From Pigmentiphaga sp. H8 (GTDB taxonomy: Bacteria > Pseudomonadota > Gammaproteobacteria > Burkholderiales > Burkholderiaceae_B): a DNA stretch of 64,000 nucleotides. The notes under the pieces were generated by a model. That model searched no databases. It was not told where the DNA came from and was given only the letters and a program-made list of their open reading frames with translations. Positions 8,701-17,286 of the stretch are shown one piece after another; position 1 is the stretch's first letter; each line of letters starts with the position of its first letter. The stretch covers positions 4,154,001 to 4,218,000 of the forward strand of contig NZ_CP033966.1 of assembly GCF_003854895.1 (NCBI RefSeq), read 5' to 3'. Made by a program: the position numbers and the translations under genes.

Positions 8701-8737
8701 TTTGACGCTTCCTGAAAAAAGATGGAGCAAGCCCCGG

Positions 8738-9691
8738 TCAGTCCAGTATTTCCCGGCGGAGCATCCCATGCACGCCTTTCTCGCCGTTCACCGCCTGCGT
8801 CACATGGAAGTCGACGGCAAGCGAACACAGCTGATAGGCGCTGGCGCGTGCAAGACCGGTCCGCCCACAGATGAAGTCGATCATCTCGCGCAGCGCCTGC
8901 TTCAGGGCCTGGTCGAGACTTTCATGGAACCCCATGCTGATGTAGTGCGTCGGCGTTTCCGCGCGAGGAAAACGAAGCCTGGGATCGGCCGCTCCGCCCC
9001 CCTTGTGGACGGCGAGCGTGAATTCGCCGTCCAGGCAGGTCTCGAGCGCGGTGACGCATACCTCGCCATCGCCCTGCAACGCATGGCCGTCGCCCACGGA
9101 AAAAAGCGCGCCGGCGACATGGACGGGAAGGAACAGCGTGCTTCCAGCCACCAGTTCCTTGTTGTCCATGTTGCCGCCATGGACGCGCGGCTCTTTCGAA
9201 GAAATGCAGGCATATGAAGGTGGCGGCGCAACGCCCATGACACCGAAGAAAGGAGCAACCGGCAGCGTCATGCCCCATGCCAGACGCGCGCGGCGGGTCT
9301 TACGATCGATGGGAATCGTGGCCACCGTCAGGTCGGGGAAATCTTCGGGCAGCGTTCCCGCCAACGGGCGGATGTAGTTATACCCCCAATCCGAGCCCAG
9401 CTCCACCGCGTCTATCCTGACCTCCAGCATGTCTCCCGGCTCCGCCCCCACGATGCCGATCGGCCCGGTCAGGATGTGCGGAGCCAGCATGGGCAGGTTC
9501 GCCTCGGCGATGCGACGCAGCGCCGAGGGCACGGTCATCCCCGACCCGGGTTGCGGAAACAGCGAAGACTTGCCGGACACGGTCTCCACCCTGACCGTGT
9601 CGCCGGACTCGATCGTCAGGATGGGCTCGAAGCCAGCGTCGAACATGCCGACCCGGACATTCTCGGGCGAGGCGGGAACATGATGGATCAT
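8738..9691 (-). CDS. acetamidase/formamidase family protein
   Basis: Cytosolic amidohydrolase of the FmdA/AmdA family, which releases ammonia from short aliphatic amides. The 317-residue protein shows the family signature SVGDGHALQGDGEVCVTALE near residue 210 and the glycine-rich VHGGNMDNKEL region near 175. Its ATG overlaps the stop of the upstream ATPase gene by four bases (ATGA), indicating translational coupling inside the operon. With the second amidase at 13547 it gives the operon two unrelated amide hydrolases. The actual substrate is unknown. Confidence 0.85.
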   Translation of the reverse strand: MIHHVPASPENVRVGMFDAGFEPILTIESGDTVRVETVSGKSSLFPQPGSGMTVPSALRRIAEANLPMLAPHILTGPIGIVGAEPGDMLEVRIDAVELGSDWGYNYIRPLAGTLPEDFPDLTVATIPIDRKTRRARLAWGMTLPVAPFFGVMGVAPPPSYACISSKEPRVHGGNMDNKELVAGSTLFLPVHVAGALFSVGDGHALQGDGEVCVTALETCLDGEFTLAVHKGGGAADPRLRFPRAETPTHYISMGFHESLDQALKQALREMIDFICGRTGLARASAYQLCSLAVDFHVTQAVNGEKGVHGMLRREILD

Positions 9692-10683
9692 CGCTCGGGC
9701 GCTCCGTTCGTATCGTTCAAGTGGCAGGCCGATGCATGCCCGTCCCCATGGGACACCAAGGGCGGTTCTTCGACCTTGCAGCGGTCCATCGCGGACGGGC
9801 ATCTGGCGTGGAAGCGGCAGCCCAGCGGAGGATGGACCGGACTGGGAACGTCGCCGGCCAGGATGATGCGCCGGCTCCCGGCACCGCGGGCCTTCATCGA
9901 CGGCACCGACGACAGCAGGGCCTTCGTATAGGGATGCCGGGTCTGGAAGAACACATCCTGGCGCGTGCCGATCTCCACGATCTTGCCCAGGTACATCACC
10001 GCCACGCGGTGAGTGAAGTGGGCGACGATGCCGAGGTCGTGGCTGATGAACAGCAGGGCCAGCCCGAGCTCCCGCTGCAGGTCCTGTAGCAGGTTGATGA
10101 TCTGGGCCTTGACCGACACGTCCAGCGCCGACACGGCCTCGTCGCACACGATGAGCTTCGGCTCGGCCGACAGGGCCCGGGCGATGCCGATACGCTGGCG
10201 CTGCCCTCCGCTGAACTCGTGCGGCCACCGGCCGATGGCATCGCGCGGCAAGCCGACCTGCTCCAGGATGTCCCCGACCTTGCGGTCGACCTGCGGCCTG
10301 GACAGATCCGGCCGGAAATTGCGCAGGGGCTCGGCCACGATATCCCGGACCTTCATCCTGGGGTTCAGCGACGAAAAGGGATCCTGGAACACCACCTGCA
10401 ATGTCTTGCGGACGGGACGAAACGCCTCGGGCGACAGCCGGTCTATTCTCGTTCCGTCGAGTTCGATGCAGCCGTCCGTGATGGGGAACAACCCCAGGAT
10501 GGACCGCCCGACCGACGACTTGCCGCAGCCGCTCTCGCCGACGAGCGACAGAGTCTCGCCATGCCCGATGCTGAATGACACATCGTCCACGGCACGTAGC
10601 TGCCGGGGACGCGCCCCGGGAAACCGGGACCCGATCGCGTAGTATTTTTTCAGACCCGTGACGTTCAACAGCGGCGCGTTCAT
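9688..10683 (-). CDS. oligopeptide ABC transporter ATPase (DppF/OppF type)
   Basis: Second nucleotide-binding subunit of a peptide/nickel-type importer. The 331-residue protein has Walker A GESGCGKSS near residue 52, the ABC signature SGGQRQRIGIARALS near 157, Walker B LIVCDEAVSALD near 176, and the C-terminal oligopeptide extension with cysteine-containing GCRFHARCPSAMD that binds Fe-S or shapes the dimer in this family. Coupled by 4-base overlaps both to the ATPase before it and to the acetamidase after it. Confidence 0.93.
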   Translation of the reverse strand: MNAPLLNVTGLKKYYAIGSRFPGARPRQLRAVDDVSFSIGHGETLSLVGESGCGKSSVGRSILGLFPITDGCIELDGTRIDRLSPEAFRPVRKTLQVVFQDPFSSLNPRMKVRDIVAEPLRNFRPDLSRPQVDRKVGDILEQVGLPRDAIGRWPHEFSGGQRQRIGIARALSAEPKLIVCDEAVSALDVSVKAQIINLLQDLQRELGLALLFISHDLGIVAHFTHRVAVMYLGKIVEIGTRQDVFFQTRHPYTKALLSSVPSMKARGAGSRRIILAGDVPSPVHPPLGCRFHARCPSAMDRCKVEEPPLVSHGDGHASACHLNDTNGAPER

Positions 10684-11699
10684 GAGCAGGCTCCTTCTTC
10701 CGCTTCGACCCGATGGCAAGCCACGCGATGCCCCTGCGACTTGATCTGCAAGGCCGGGACCACCGCCCGGCACAGATCCGTGGCCAAGGCGCACCGGCCC
10801 GCGAACGCACAGCCTTCGATGCGCTCCTTGATGCTGGGCACGGTTCCCGGGATCTCCGCCAGCCGGCCGCCCGCCGCGCACGCCCGGGCGTCCAGCGTAG
10901 GCACGGCGCCCAGCAGGCCGCGCGTATAAGGATGCAGCGGATCCTGGAACACCTGCGCGACGGGCGCTTCCTCGACCACCCGTCCCGCATACATCACCAG
11001 CACGCGCTGCGCCACCTCCCACACCACTCCGAGATCGTGCGTGATGAGCACCACGGCCGCGCCGGTCCTGCGCGTCAGGTCCTTGACCAGGTCGAGGATC
11101 TGCGCCTGGATCGTCACGTCCAACGCGGTCGTCGGTTCGTCGGCGATCAGGAGCCTCGGCTCGCACGCCAGGGCCATCGCGATCATGACCCGCTGGCACA
11201 TGCCGCCCGACAGTTCGTGGGGGTATTGCCGGACACGGCGCCGCGGCTCGGGAATACCGACCAGCTCCAGCATCGCCACCGCCCTGTCCTGCGCCGCCCG
11301 GCCGCGCAGTCCCGCGTGCAGCGCCAATGCCTCGCCAATCTGCTGGCCCACGGTCAGCACCGGATTCAGGCTGGACATCGGATCCTGGAAGATCATGCTG
11401 AGGGCGTTTCCGCGGATGGTCCGCATTTCCTCCTCCGTCAGCCCCATCAGGTCCCTGCCCAACAGCCGGACCTTGCCGGCCACGCGCGTCGTGCGGGCGG
11501 GCAGCAGCCGCATGATGGACATGGCGGTCACCGACTTGCCGCTACCGCTTTCTCCCACGATGGCCACGGTTTCTCCCTCGGCCACCTGGAAGCTGATGCC
11601 GTTCACGGCGCGGCCGATGCCGTCGCGGGCAAGGAACTGCGTCTGCAGGTCCTCGACCTCCAGCAAGGGGGCGGCGGCGACGCTCGCGTCCTCATACAT
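10680..11699 (-). CDS. oligopeptide ABC transporter ATPase (DppD/OppD type)
   Basis: First nucleotide-binding subunit of the importer, 339 residues. Walker A GESGSGKSVT near residue 49, signature ELSGGMCQRVMIAMALA near 163, Walker B LLIADEPTTALDVT near 182, and the C-terminal cysteine-rich peptide-importer motif EGCAFAGRCALATDLC near 305. It overlaps the downstream ATPase by four bases and the upstream permease gene by eight, so the genes are almost certainly co-translated. Confidence 0.93.
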   Translation of the reverse strand: MYEDASVAAAPLLEVEDLQTQFLARDGIGRAVNGISFQVAEGETVAIVGESGSGKSVTAMSIMRLLPARTTRVAGKVRLLGRDLMGLTEEEMRTIRGNALSMIFQDPMSSLNPVLTVGQQIGEALALHAGLRGRAAQDRAVAMLELVGIPEPRRRVRQYPHELSGGMCQRVMIAMALACEPRLLIADEPTTALDVTIQAQILDLVKDLTRRTGAAVVLITHDLGVVWEVAQRVLVMYAGRVVEEAPVAQVFQDPLHPYTRGLLGAVPTLDARACAAGGRLAEIPGTVPSIKERIEGCAFAGRCALATDLCRAVVPALQIKSQGHRVACHRVEAEEGACS

Positions 11700-12615
11700 G
11701 TTCGTTCATCCTCGGATCCAGGAGATCCCTGACGCCATCGCCCAGCATGTTCATCGCCAGAACGGTCACGCTGAGAAACAAGGCGGGAAAGAAAACGATG
11801 TACGGCTTGACCTGCCAGATGCTCCGGCCTTCGGCCATGATGTTCCCCCATGACGGGATGTTGGACGGCGTGCCGGCGCCCAGGAACGACAGCGCGGCTT
11901 CGATGAGGATGGCGCTGGCGCAGATGAAGGTTGCCTGCACGATCAGCGGCCCCATGACGTTGGGCAGGATGTGCCGGACCATGATCGTCGGCGCCCGGGT
12001 TCCCGAGGCGATGGCGGCCTCGACGAAGGGTTGCTCCCGCAGCGAGATCACGATTCCGCGCACCACTCTCGCGACACGGGGAATCTCGGTCACGGTAATG
12101 GCCAGGATCACGTTGCCGATGCTGGCCCGCGTCAGCGCCATCAGCGCGATCGCCAGGAGGATGGGCGGAATCGACATCATGCCGTCCATCACCCGCATCA
12201 CGATGTTGTCCGCCCAGCGGACGTAGCCGGATACCAGGCCGATCGCCAGGCCGATCAGACAGGAAAGCAGCGCCACCGCGAAGCCGACGACCAGGGACAC
12301 CCGGGCGCCGAACAGCACGCGCGAATACAGGTCCCGGCCCAGGATGTCGGTCCCGAACCAGAAGCGGGCCGAGGGCTCCATCTTGCGCAGCGCCGGCGCG
12401 ACGGAGGCCGGATCCCGCGCCGTCAGCCAGGGAGCGAAGACGGCGACCAGAATCATCAGCAGGAGCAGGAGGCCGCCTATTACCATGGTCGGATGACGGC
12501 GGACGAATCCGAAAGCGCCCCCGGCGGAACGCGTCTCGGGAAACAGGTCCGGCAGCGGCCTGGCCGCGGGCGGAGCAAGCTCCGCGGAAAACGTCGTGGT
12601 TGCATGGGCATTCAC
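11692..12615 (-). CDS. oligopeptide ABC transporter permease (DppC type)
   Basis: Inner-membrane permease of 307 residues with an N-terminal membrane segment (MVIGGLLLLLMILVAVFAPW near residue 45) and a BPD_transp_1 domain; the EAA-type coupling loop reads EAAIASGTRAPTIMVRHILP near residue 205. The start is GTG at 12615, overlapping the stop codon of the upstream permease gene by four bases (GTGA). Pairs with the DppB-type permease to form the channel. Confidence 0.92.
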   Translation of the reverse strand: MNAHATTTFSAELAPPAARPLPDLFPETRSAGGAFGFVRRHPTMVIGGLLLLLMILVAVFAPWLTARDPASVAPALRKMEPSARFWFGTDILGRDLYSRVLFGARVSLVVGFAVALLSCLIGLAIGLVSGYVRWADNIVMRVMDGMMSIPPILLAIALMALTRASIGNVILAITVTEIPRVARVVRGIVISLREQPFVEAAIASGTRAPTIMVRHILPNVMGPLIVQATFICASAILIEAALSFLGAGTPSNIPSWGNIMAEGRSIWQVKPYIVFFPALFLSVTVLAMNMLGDGVRDLLDPRMNEHV

Positions 12616-13553
12616 AGTCGCACCCTCGGGTCGATCAGGATGTAGACGAGGTCGATCAGCAGATTGACCATCACGTAGGTAAACGAGAACAGCAGCACCA
12701 CACCCTGGATGACGGGATAGTCGCGGCGCAGGATGGCATCGGCGGTCAGCCGGCCCAGGCCGGGAATGGCGAATACGCTCTCGGTCACGACCGCGCCGCT
12801 GACCAGCAATGCCATGCCTATGCCGATGACGGTGACGATGGGCAGGGCGGCATTCTTCAATGCATGGACATAGAGAATGCGAACCCGGCCGACCCCCTTG
12901 GCGCGCGCGGTGCGGATGTAGCCTTGTTGCAGGACGTCCAGCAGCGCGGCGCGCGTCGTGCGCGCGATGATGGCGACATAGACGCCGCTGAGCGCGAACG
13001 AAGGCAGCAGCACGCTGCGCAGCCAGGGGCCCAGCCCCTCCGAGAATGCCCGGTATCCCTGCACCGGCAGGATCCCCAGTTGCAGCCCGAACACGTAGGC
13101 CAGCACATAACCCAGGACGAACACCGGCACGGAGAATCCGAACACGGCTCCTGTCATGACCAGGCGGTCGATCCAGGAATCGGCCCTGGCCGCGGCGGCG
13201 ATCCCCAGCGGCACCCCCGCGCTGGTGGCGATGACCAGCGTCACGGCCATCAGGGACACGGTCGGCTCCATCCGTTCCAGCAGCAGCGTGCCCACCGGCA
13301 GATTGGTGAAGATCGACGTCCCCAGCGCGCCGTGCAGAAGCTGCCAGACCCAGGTGGCGAAGCGGATGGGAAACGGCTCGTCCAGCCCCAGGGACACGCG
13401 GATACGGTCCAGCTCCTCCTGGCTGGCATGGTCGCCGGCGATCAGCAATGCCGGATCACCCGGCGCCAGGTACATCAGGCTGAACACCAGCAGCGCGACC
13501 ACGCCCATGACGGGCAGGGTCGACAGGATCCGGCGGACGATGAAACCTAGCAT
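12612..13553 (-). CDS. oligopeptide ABC transporter permease (DppB type)
   Basis: Inner-membrane permease of 313 residues. The N-terminus MLGFIVRRILSTLPVMGVV is the classic DppB/OppB start and fixes the ATG at 13553, which overlaps the stop of the upstream amidase by seven bases. The ALLIAGDHASQEELDRIR linker, six membrane segments and the coupling loop IRTARAKGVGRVRILYVHAL near residue 215 are all visible. Confidence 0.93.
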   Translation of the reverse strand: MLGFIVRRILSTLPVMGVVALLVFSLMYLAPGDPALLIAGDHASQEELDRIRVSLGLDEPFPIRFATWVWQLLHGALGTSIFTNLPVGTLLLERMEPTVSLMAVTLVIATSAGVPLGIAAAARADSWIDRLVMTGAVFGFSVPVFVLGYVLAYVFGLQLGILPVQGYRAFSEGLGPWLRSVLLPSFALSGVYVAIIARTTRAALLDVLQQGYIRTARAKGVGRVRILYVHALKNAALPIVTVIGIGMALLVSGAVVTESVFAIPGLGRLTADAILRRDYPVIQGVVLLFSFTYVMVNLLIDLVYILIDPRVRL

Positions 13554-14956
13554 GGCGCATCCTCCAGGTTCGCGATGCATCCCGACAGGCCCAGGTCCTG
13601 CTCCAGCGCCCGGGACAGCATGAACAGGCGCTGCTCGGCATCCCACGGCCCCACGAGTTGCAGCCCCACGGGCAGCCGCAGCCCTGCCCCGGTGAATCCC
13701 ACGGGCGTGGAAAGCGCGGGATGGCCCGTCAGATTGAACGGATGCAGCGCCGCCGCCCATTGCGGATACGCCCCCGGATACTCCGGGTCGACGGTGTCGA
13801 GACGGGGGGCCGCGACGGTCGTCGTAGGCATGGCCAATACGTCGAAACGTTCGAAGATGGCCTGCACCGACCGAAAAAGCGCGGTGCGCCGGTCACAGGC
13901 GGCCAGGAATTCGATGGCCGACCAGCTACGGCCCTGTGCGATACCCGCGCGCAGCGTGGGCGTCATCCTGTCCGGCGCGGCATCGAAAAGGGCCCCATAC
14001 CGCCCGGCGCGATGCGTGCTGGCAAGCGTCGCATACAAGGGATAGAGGCCATCGAAACAGGCCTCGCGCAAGCTTTCGACGCTCGCCCCGCGATCCGAAA
14101 GACGGGACACGGCGGCCGACGTGATCCGCAGCACCTCCGGATCGGTTCGATATTCCCCGAAGTGCTCGATCCAGCCTATCCGCATGCCGCGGATCCCGCC
14201 GGACCACGCGGGTGGCGCCCCGCGGGTCGAGAATGGATCGGCGGCAGAGGGTCCCTGCATCACCGACAGCAGCAGCGCCGCGTCCTGCGTGGTGCGTGCC
14301 ATGGGGCCGATGTAGGCAAAGTTTCCGAAGCCGTCGGGCACCGCCTCGATCGGCACGCGCCCCAGGGTCGGCTTCATGCCGACCACGCCATTCCACGCGG
14401 ACGGACAGCGGATGGACCCCCCGCCATCGGTGGCGATCGCCAGCGGCCCCATGCCCGCGGCCAAGGCCGCTCCGGCCCCGCCGCTCGACCCTCCCGGCGT
14501 ATGGTCCAGGTTCCAGGGATTGCGCGTCACCCCGGTCGCCAGGCTCTCGGTCAACATCTTGTGCGCGAACTCGGGCAGGGTCGTCTTGCCGATCAGGATC
14601 GCGCCCGCGGCCCGCACCCGCTCGACCGCCACGGCATCCTTCCGGGGTATGGCTGGCGCCACGGCAATGGATCCGTTGCCCAGCGGCACGCCCGCCACCG
14701 CGACGTTGTCCTTGACCGTCACGGGCACTCCGTGCAGTGGACCGAGCGCCTCGCCCGCCATCACCCGCCGCTCGGCCTCGCGGGCCGCGCGTTGCGCCTC
14801 TTCCCGCAAGACCAGCGCAAACGCATTGATCCGTGGATTGACCCGATCGATGCGGTCGAGCACCGCGCCGGTGATCTCGACCGGCGAAATCTGGCGCGCG
14901 GCGACAAGAGCCGCCAGGCGCGTCGCGGACAACCCGCAAAGTTCGTCCTGTCGCAT
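13547..14956 (-). CDS. amidase signature family hydrolase
   Basis: Ser-cisSer-Lys amidase of 469 residues. The catalytic lysine lies in PVTVKDNVAVAG near residue 82, the amidase signature GGSSGGAGAALAAGMGPLAI near 157, and the nucleophile region DGGGSIRCPSAWNGVVGMKP just after. The C-terminal part resembles the AtzF/GatA-like branch used for small amides and ureas, but no GatB or GatC neighbour exists, so it is not a tRNA amidotransferase. It lies between the cupin and the permease genes, suggesting that it hydrolyses the imported compound. Cytosolic, no signal peptide. Confidence 0.9.
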   Translation of the reverse strand: MRQDELCGLSATRLAALVAARQISPVEITGAVLDRIDRVNPRINAFALVLREEAQRAAREAERRVMAGEALGPLHGVPVTVKDNVAVAGVPLGNGSIAVAPAIPRKDAVAVERVRAAGAILIGKTTLPEFAHKMLTESLATGVTRNPWNLDHTPGGSSGGAGAALAAGMGPLAIATDGGGSIRCPSAWNGVVGMKPTLGRVPIEAVPDGFGNFAYIGPMARTTQDAALLLSVMQGPSAADPFSTRGAPPAWSGGIRGMRIGWIEHFGEYRTDPEVLRITSAAVSRLSDRGASVESLREACFDGLYPLYATLASTHRAGRYGALFDAAPDRMTPTLRAGIAQGRSWSAIEFLAACDRRTALFRSVQAIFERFDVLAMPTTTVAAPRLDTVDPEYPGAYPQWAAALHPFNLTGHPALSTPVGFTGAGLRLPVGLQLVGPWDAEQRLFMLSRALEQDLGLSGCIANLEDAPC

Positions 14957-14963
14957 GGCCGGC

Positions 14964-15503
14964 TCAGCCTCCCTCGCTCAAGGAACGGGCCGTGATCTTG
15001 CCCCGCTCGTCCAGGCCGAAGCCCTGCCGGCGCGCCGCATCCATCACTTCGTCGGTCCACTCGACGTTGCCCGGGTCATCGCCGCCGATAATGACCAGCA
15101 GCAGGGCCTGGCCGGAGCTCTCGTTGCGGAATCCGCGCAGCACGCCGACCGGCAGCGAGATGACGTCGTACTGGTCGAGAAAGATCTCGTGCTCGCCCTG
15201 GTCTCCCCATTGCACCGAGAACCGGCCATTCAGGGGCATGAACACCTCCACCGTCCGGTGCTTGTGCAGCGCGCTGCCCTTCCCCGGTTCGACCCGGACG
15301 ATGGACAGATGGAAGCCCTCGACATCCGTGATCGGCGGAACGATGGCGCCGTCCTCGGCCACGCCCTGGCCGATGATGCTCAGGAGTTCGCGCTGGAACT
15401 CGGGCCTCGCCGCATCGATCAGCGGCATGGTGCTGGACTGGAGTTCGCGGAAGACGGCCACCCTCTTTCGCATTTCCTCGGGACTTACCTGACGACTCTG
15501 CAT
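14964..15503 (-). CDS. cupin-domain protein
   Basis: Small protein of 179 residues with one cupin barrel: GKGSALHKHRTVEVFMPLNG (metal-ligand histidines of motif 1) near residue 77 and DVISLPVGVLRGFRNES (motif 2) near 112. A helical N-terminal stretch of about 45 residues precedes it. A strong ribosome binding site (AGGAGAGG) lies before the ATG at 15503. Located directly after the substrate-binding protein gene and 7 bases before the amidase, so probably part of the same pathway; catalytic or sensory role unknown. Confidence 0.8.
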   Translation of the reverse strand: MQSRQVSPEEMRKRVAVFRELQSSTMPLIDAARPEFQRELLSIIGQGVAEDGAIVPPITDVEGFHLSIVRVEPGKGSALHKHRTVEVFMPLNGRFSVQWGDQGEHEIFLDQYDVISLPVGVLRGFRNESSGQALLLVIIGGDDPGNVEWTDEVMDAARRQGFGLDERGKITARSLSEGG

Positions 15504-15538
15504 GGACCTCTCCTAGGGAATGAGCCTTCCGGCCACGC

Positions 15539-17116
15539 TCACCGCTTCTCGACGTTCCAGTAGGGCTGGACGTAGGCGGACAGCAGGCCGGCGATGTTGG
15601 GCCGATAGGCGCTGACGACATCCCACTGCCCCACCGGCACGTAGGGCAGGAATTGCCACATGTGCTCCTGCAGGGCTTCAAACGCTTCCTGTTGCTCGGC
15701 GGGAGTCAAGGCACGCAGGACACGCTGGCGCAGGCGCTCGCCGGCCTCGTCGCAGGGAAAACCGGGCCAGTTGTGTCCGCCGCAGGACATGTCGAGCGCG
15801 GCATTCGTCAGCGGGTGAAACCAGATGCTGCCCGTGGCGTTGTATGGAAACAGGTGATAGCCGCCCTTGCCCGGAGGCTGGCCCTTGGCCCGGACGCGCT
15901 GCAAGAGCGTGGGAAGATCGGTCACCTGGAGATCAACCTTGACGCCGGCCTCCTTCAGGCGCTGGGCCAGCACTTGCGCGACGGCCATGTTCGGACCGGC
16001 TGGAAGGCTCAGCAGCACGATCGTCTCCCCCTTGTATCCCGCCTCGGCCAGCAGGCTCCTGGCCCGCTGCACGTTCGGCTTGAGAAACGGCTTGGATCCC
16101 GCCTCCGTGCCGAAGGCGGTGCCGCAGACGCTGAACGAATGGCACGGCTTCCAGTCCGCGTCTCCCGCCACGGCGGGCATGATTTCATCCTGATCGACCA
16201 ACAGCGCCAGCGCCTGCCGCGCCCTGACGTCGTTGAACGGCGGAAGCTGGAAATTGGGGCGCACGAACTCGACGAAGGGAAGTCCGTTGGGACTGAGCCT
16301 GAGCCCCCGCTGCTTCAAGAACGCGATCTGGTCCGGATCCGCCTCGGCCCACAGATCGGCCTCGCCCGCCGCCAGGGCGTTCGACGCCGTCGTCGCGTCC
16401 GGCATGATGATCCAGCGGACCTGATCGACCTTGACGATCCTGGCCCCCGCCAGGCCGTCGGCCGGCTCGCTGCGGGACAGGTAGGCGGCATTGCGCGCGA
16501 ACACCACCCGGCTGCCTTCCACCCTCTCGGTATCGACGTACTTGAACGGCCCCGAACCGACCACGGGAAGCGGCATGGGCGTGTTGTAGGGGCGCGCCGC
16601 GTCCTTCTCCCGCATGATGCCCGGAATCGGCGAGCCCGCTCCGGCCAGCAGGAACTCCACGAACCCGAACGGCTCCTTCAGGACCAGCCGGAAGTCACGA
16701 TCGTTGACAGCGGTCAGCGACGCCAACCGCGACTTGAGCTGCGCGCCGATGGCCGTGTTGTCGGCCCAGCGCTTCACCGAGGCCACCACATCGCGCGCGG
16801 TTACCGGCGATCCGTCGTGGAACTTCAGGTTCGCGCGCAAGGTGTAGTCGCGCGTCAGGCCGTCACTGCTGACGGTGTACTTCTCCACCATCATCGGCTT
16901 GGCGACCAGCTTGCCATCGAGCGCAAACAGCGTATCGAAGACCATTTGCGAATAGACACGCGACACCCTGTTGCTGCCCTGGGTGGGATCCAGCTCGGTC
17001 ACGTCGCCGCTGATGACGCGCAGTACTTTCCGCCCCTCCTGCGCGGGCACATCCCGCATCCCGACAGCGAGCATCGAGAAGCAAATCACGATCGCAAACA
17101 GTCTTTCGAGTTTCAT
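15539..17116 (-). CDS. peptide-type ABC transporter substrate-binding protein (SBP family 5)
   Basis: Periplasmic receptor of 525 residues that delivers the substrate to the importer encoded downstream. A Sec signal peptide is visible (MKLERLFAIVICFSMLAVGM, cleavage probably after VPAQ near residue 29). The family 5 features LDPTQGSNRVSRVYSQMVFD, LRANLKFHDGSPVTARDVVA and the C-terminal PYVPVGQWDVVSAYRPN are present. The ATG at 17116 is chosen because it gives the signal peptide; a longer in-frame reading has none. It is the first gene of the operon and lies behind a promoter with a TetR-like dyad. Confidence 0.92.
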   Translation of the reverse strand: MKLERLFAIVICFSMLAVGMRDVPAQEGRKVLRVISGDVTELDPTQGSNRVSRVYSQMVFDTLFALDGKLVAKPMMVEKYTVSSDGLTRDYTLRANLKFHDGSPVTARDVVASVKRWADNTAIGAQLKSRLASLTAVNDRDFRLVLKEPFGFVEFLLAGAGSPIPGIMREKDAARPYNTPMPLPVVGSGPFKYVDTERVEGSRVVFARNAAYLSRSEPADGLAGARIVKVDQVRWIIMPDATTASNALAAGEADLWAEADPDQIAFLKQRGLRLSPNGLPFVEFVRPNFQLPPFNDVRARQALALLVDQDEIMPAVAGDADWKPCHSFSVCGTAFGTEAGSKPFLKPNVQRARSLLAEAGYKGETIVLLSLPAGPNMAVAQVLAQRLKEAGVKVDLQVTDLPTLLQRVRAKGQPPGKGGYHLFPYNATGSIWFHPLTNAALDMSCGGHNWPGFPCDEAGERLRQRVLRALTPAEQQEAFEALQEHMWQFLPYVPVGQWDVVSAYRPNIAGLLSAYVQPYWNVEKR

Positions 17117-17163
17117 GGCAACGCACCCCGCTTTGGCTTGGAATACCCGTTGGATACGCGCCC

Positions 17164-17207
17164 ATGATACGCACATTCTCCCTTTAGTCAACCATCCGGT
17201 TGGTTGA
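17164..17207 (-). promoter_or_regulatory. promoter and TetR-type operator of the peptide/amide operon
   Basis: On the minus strand TTGACT (17186-17191) and TATCAT (17164-17169) are separated by 16 bases, a good sigma-70 promoter ending about 48 bases before the substrate-binding protein gene. The inverted repeat TCAACCA-TCCGGT-TGGTTGA (17188-17207) overlaps the -35 box. The AACCA/TGGTT arms around a CCGG core resemble known TetR-family operators, and a TetR gene ends this operon. Confidence 0.7.
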
Positions 17208-17216
17208 TATCGTGCG

Positions 17217-17257
17217 AAAAAAAATCCCTGCCAGCACTCATGCGCGGGCAGGGATTT
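17217..17257 (-). terminator. Rho-independent terminator of rpoD
   Basis: Read on the minus strand: stem AATCCCTGCC / GGCAGGGATT (17247-17256 with 17223-17232), 14-base loop, followed by an uninterrupted run of eight T (17217-17224). Starts 30 bases after the rpoD stop. Textbook intrinsic terminator closing the rpsU-yqeY-dnaG-rpoD unit. Confidence 0.93.
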
Positions 17258-17286
17258 CCCTTGGCGGACCCTTGCTACAAGGCTTT

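Noticed and set aside
13547..14956. Amidase as GatA of a tRNA amidotransferase
   Set aside because: No gatB or gatC lies nearby and the operon is a transport/catabolic one; the YqeY protein at 21895 is only a GatB-tail homologue.
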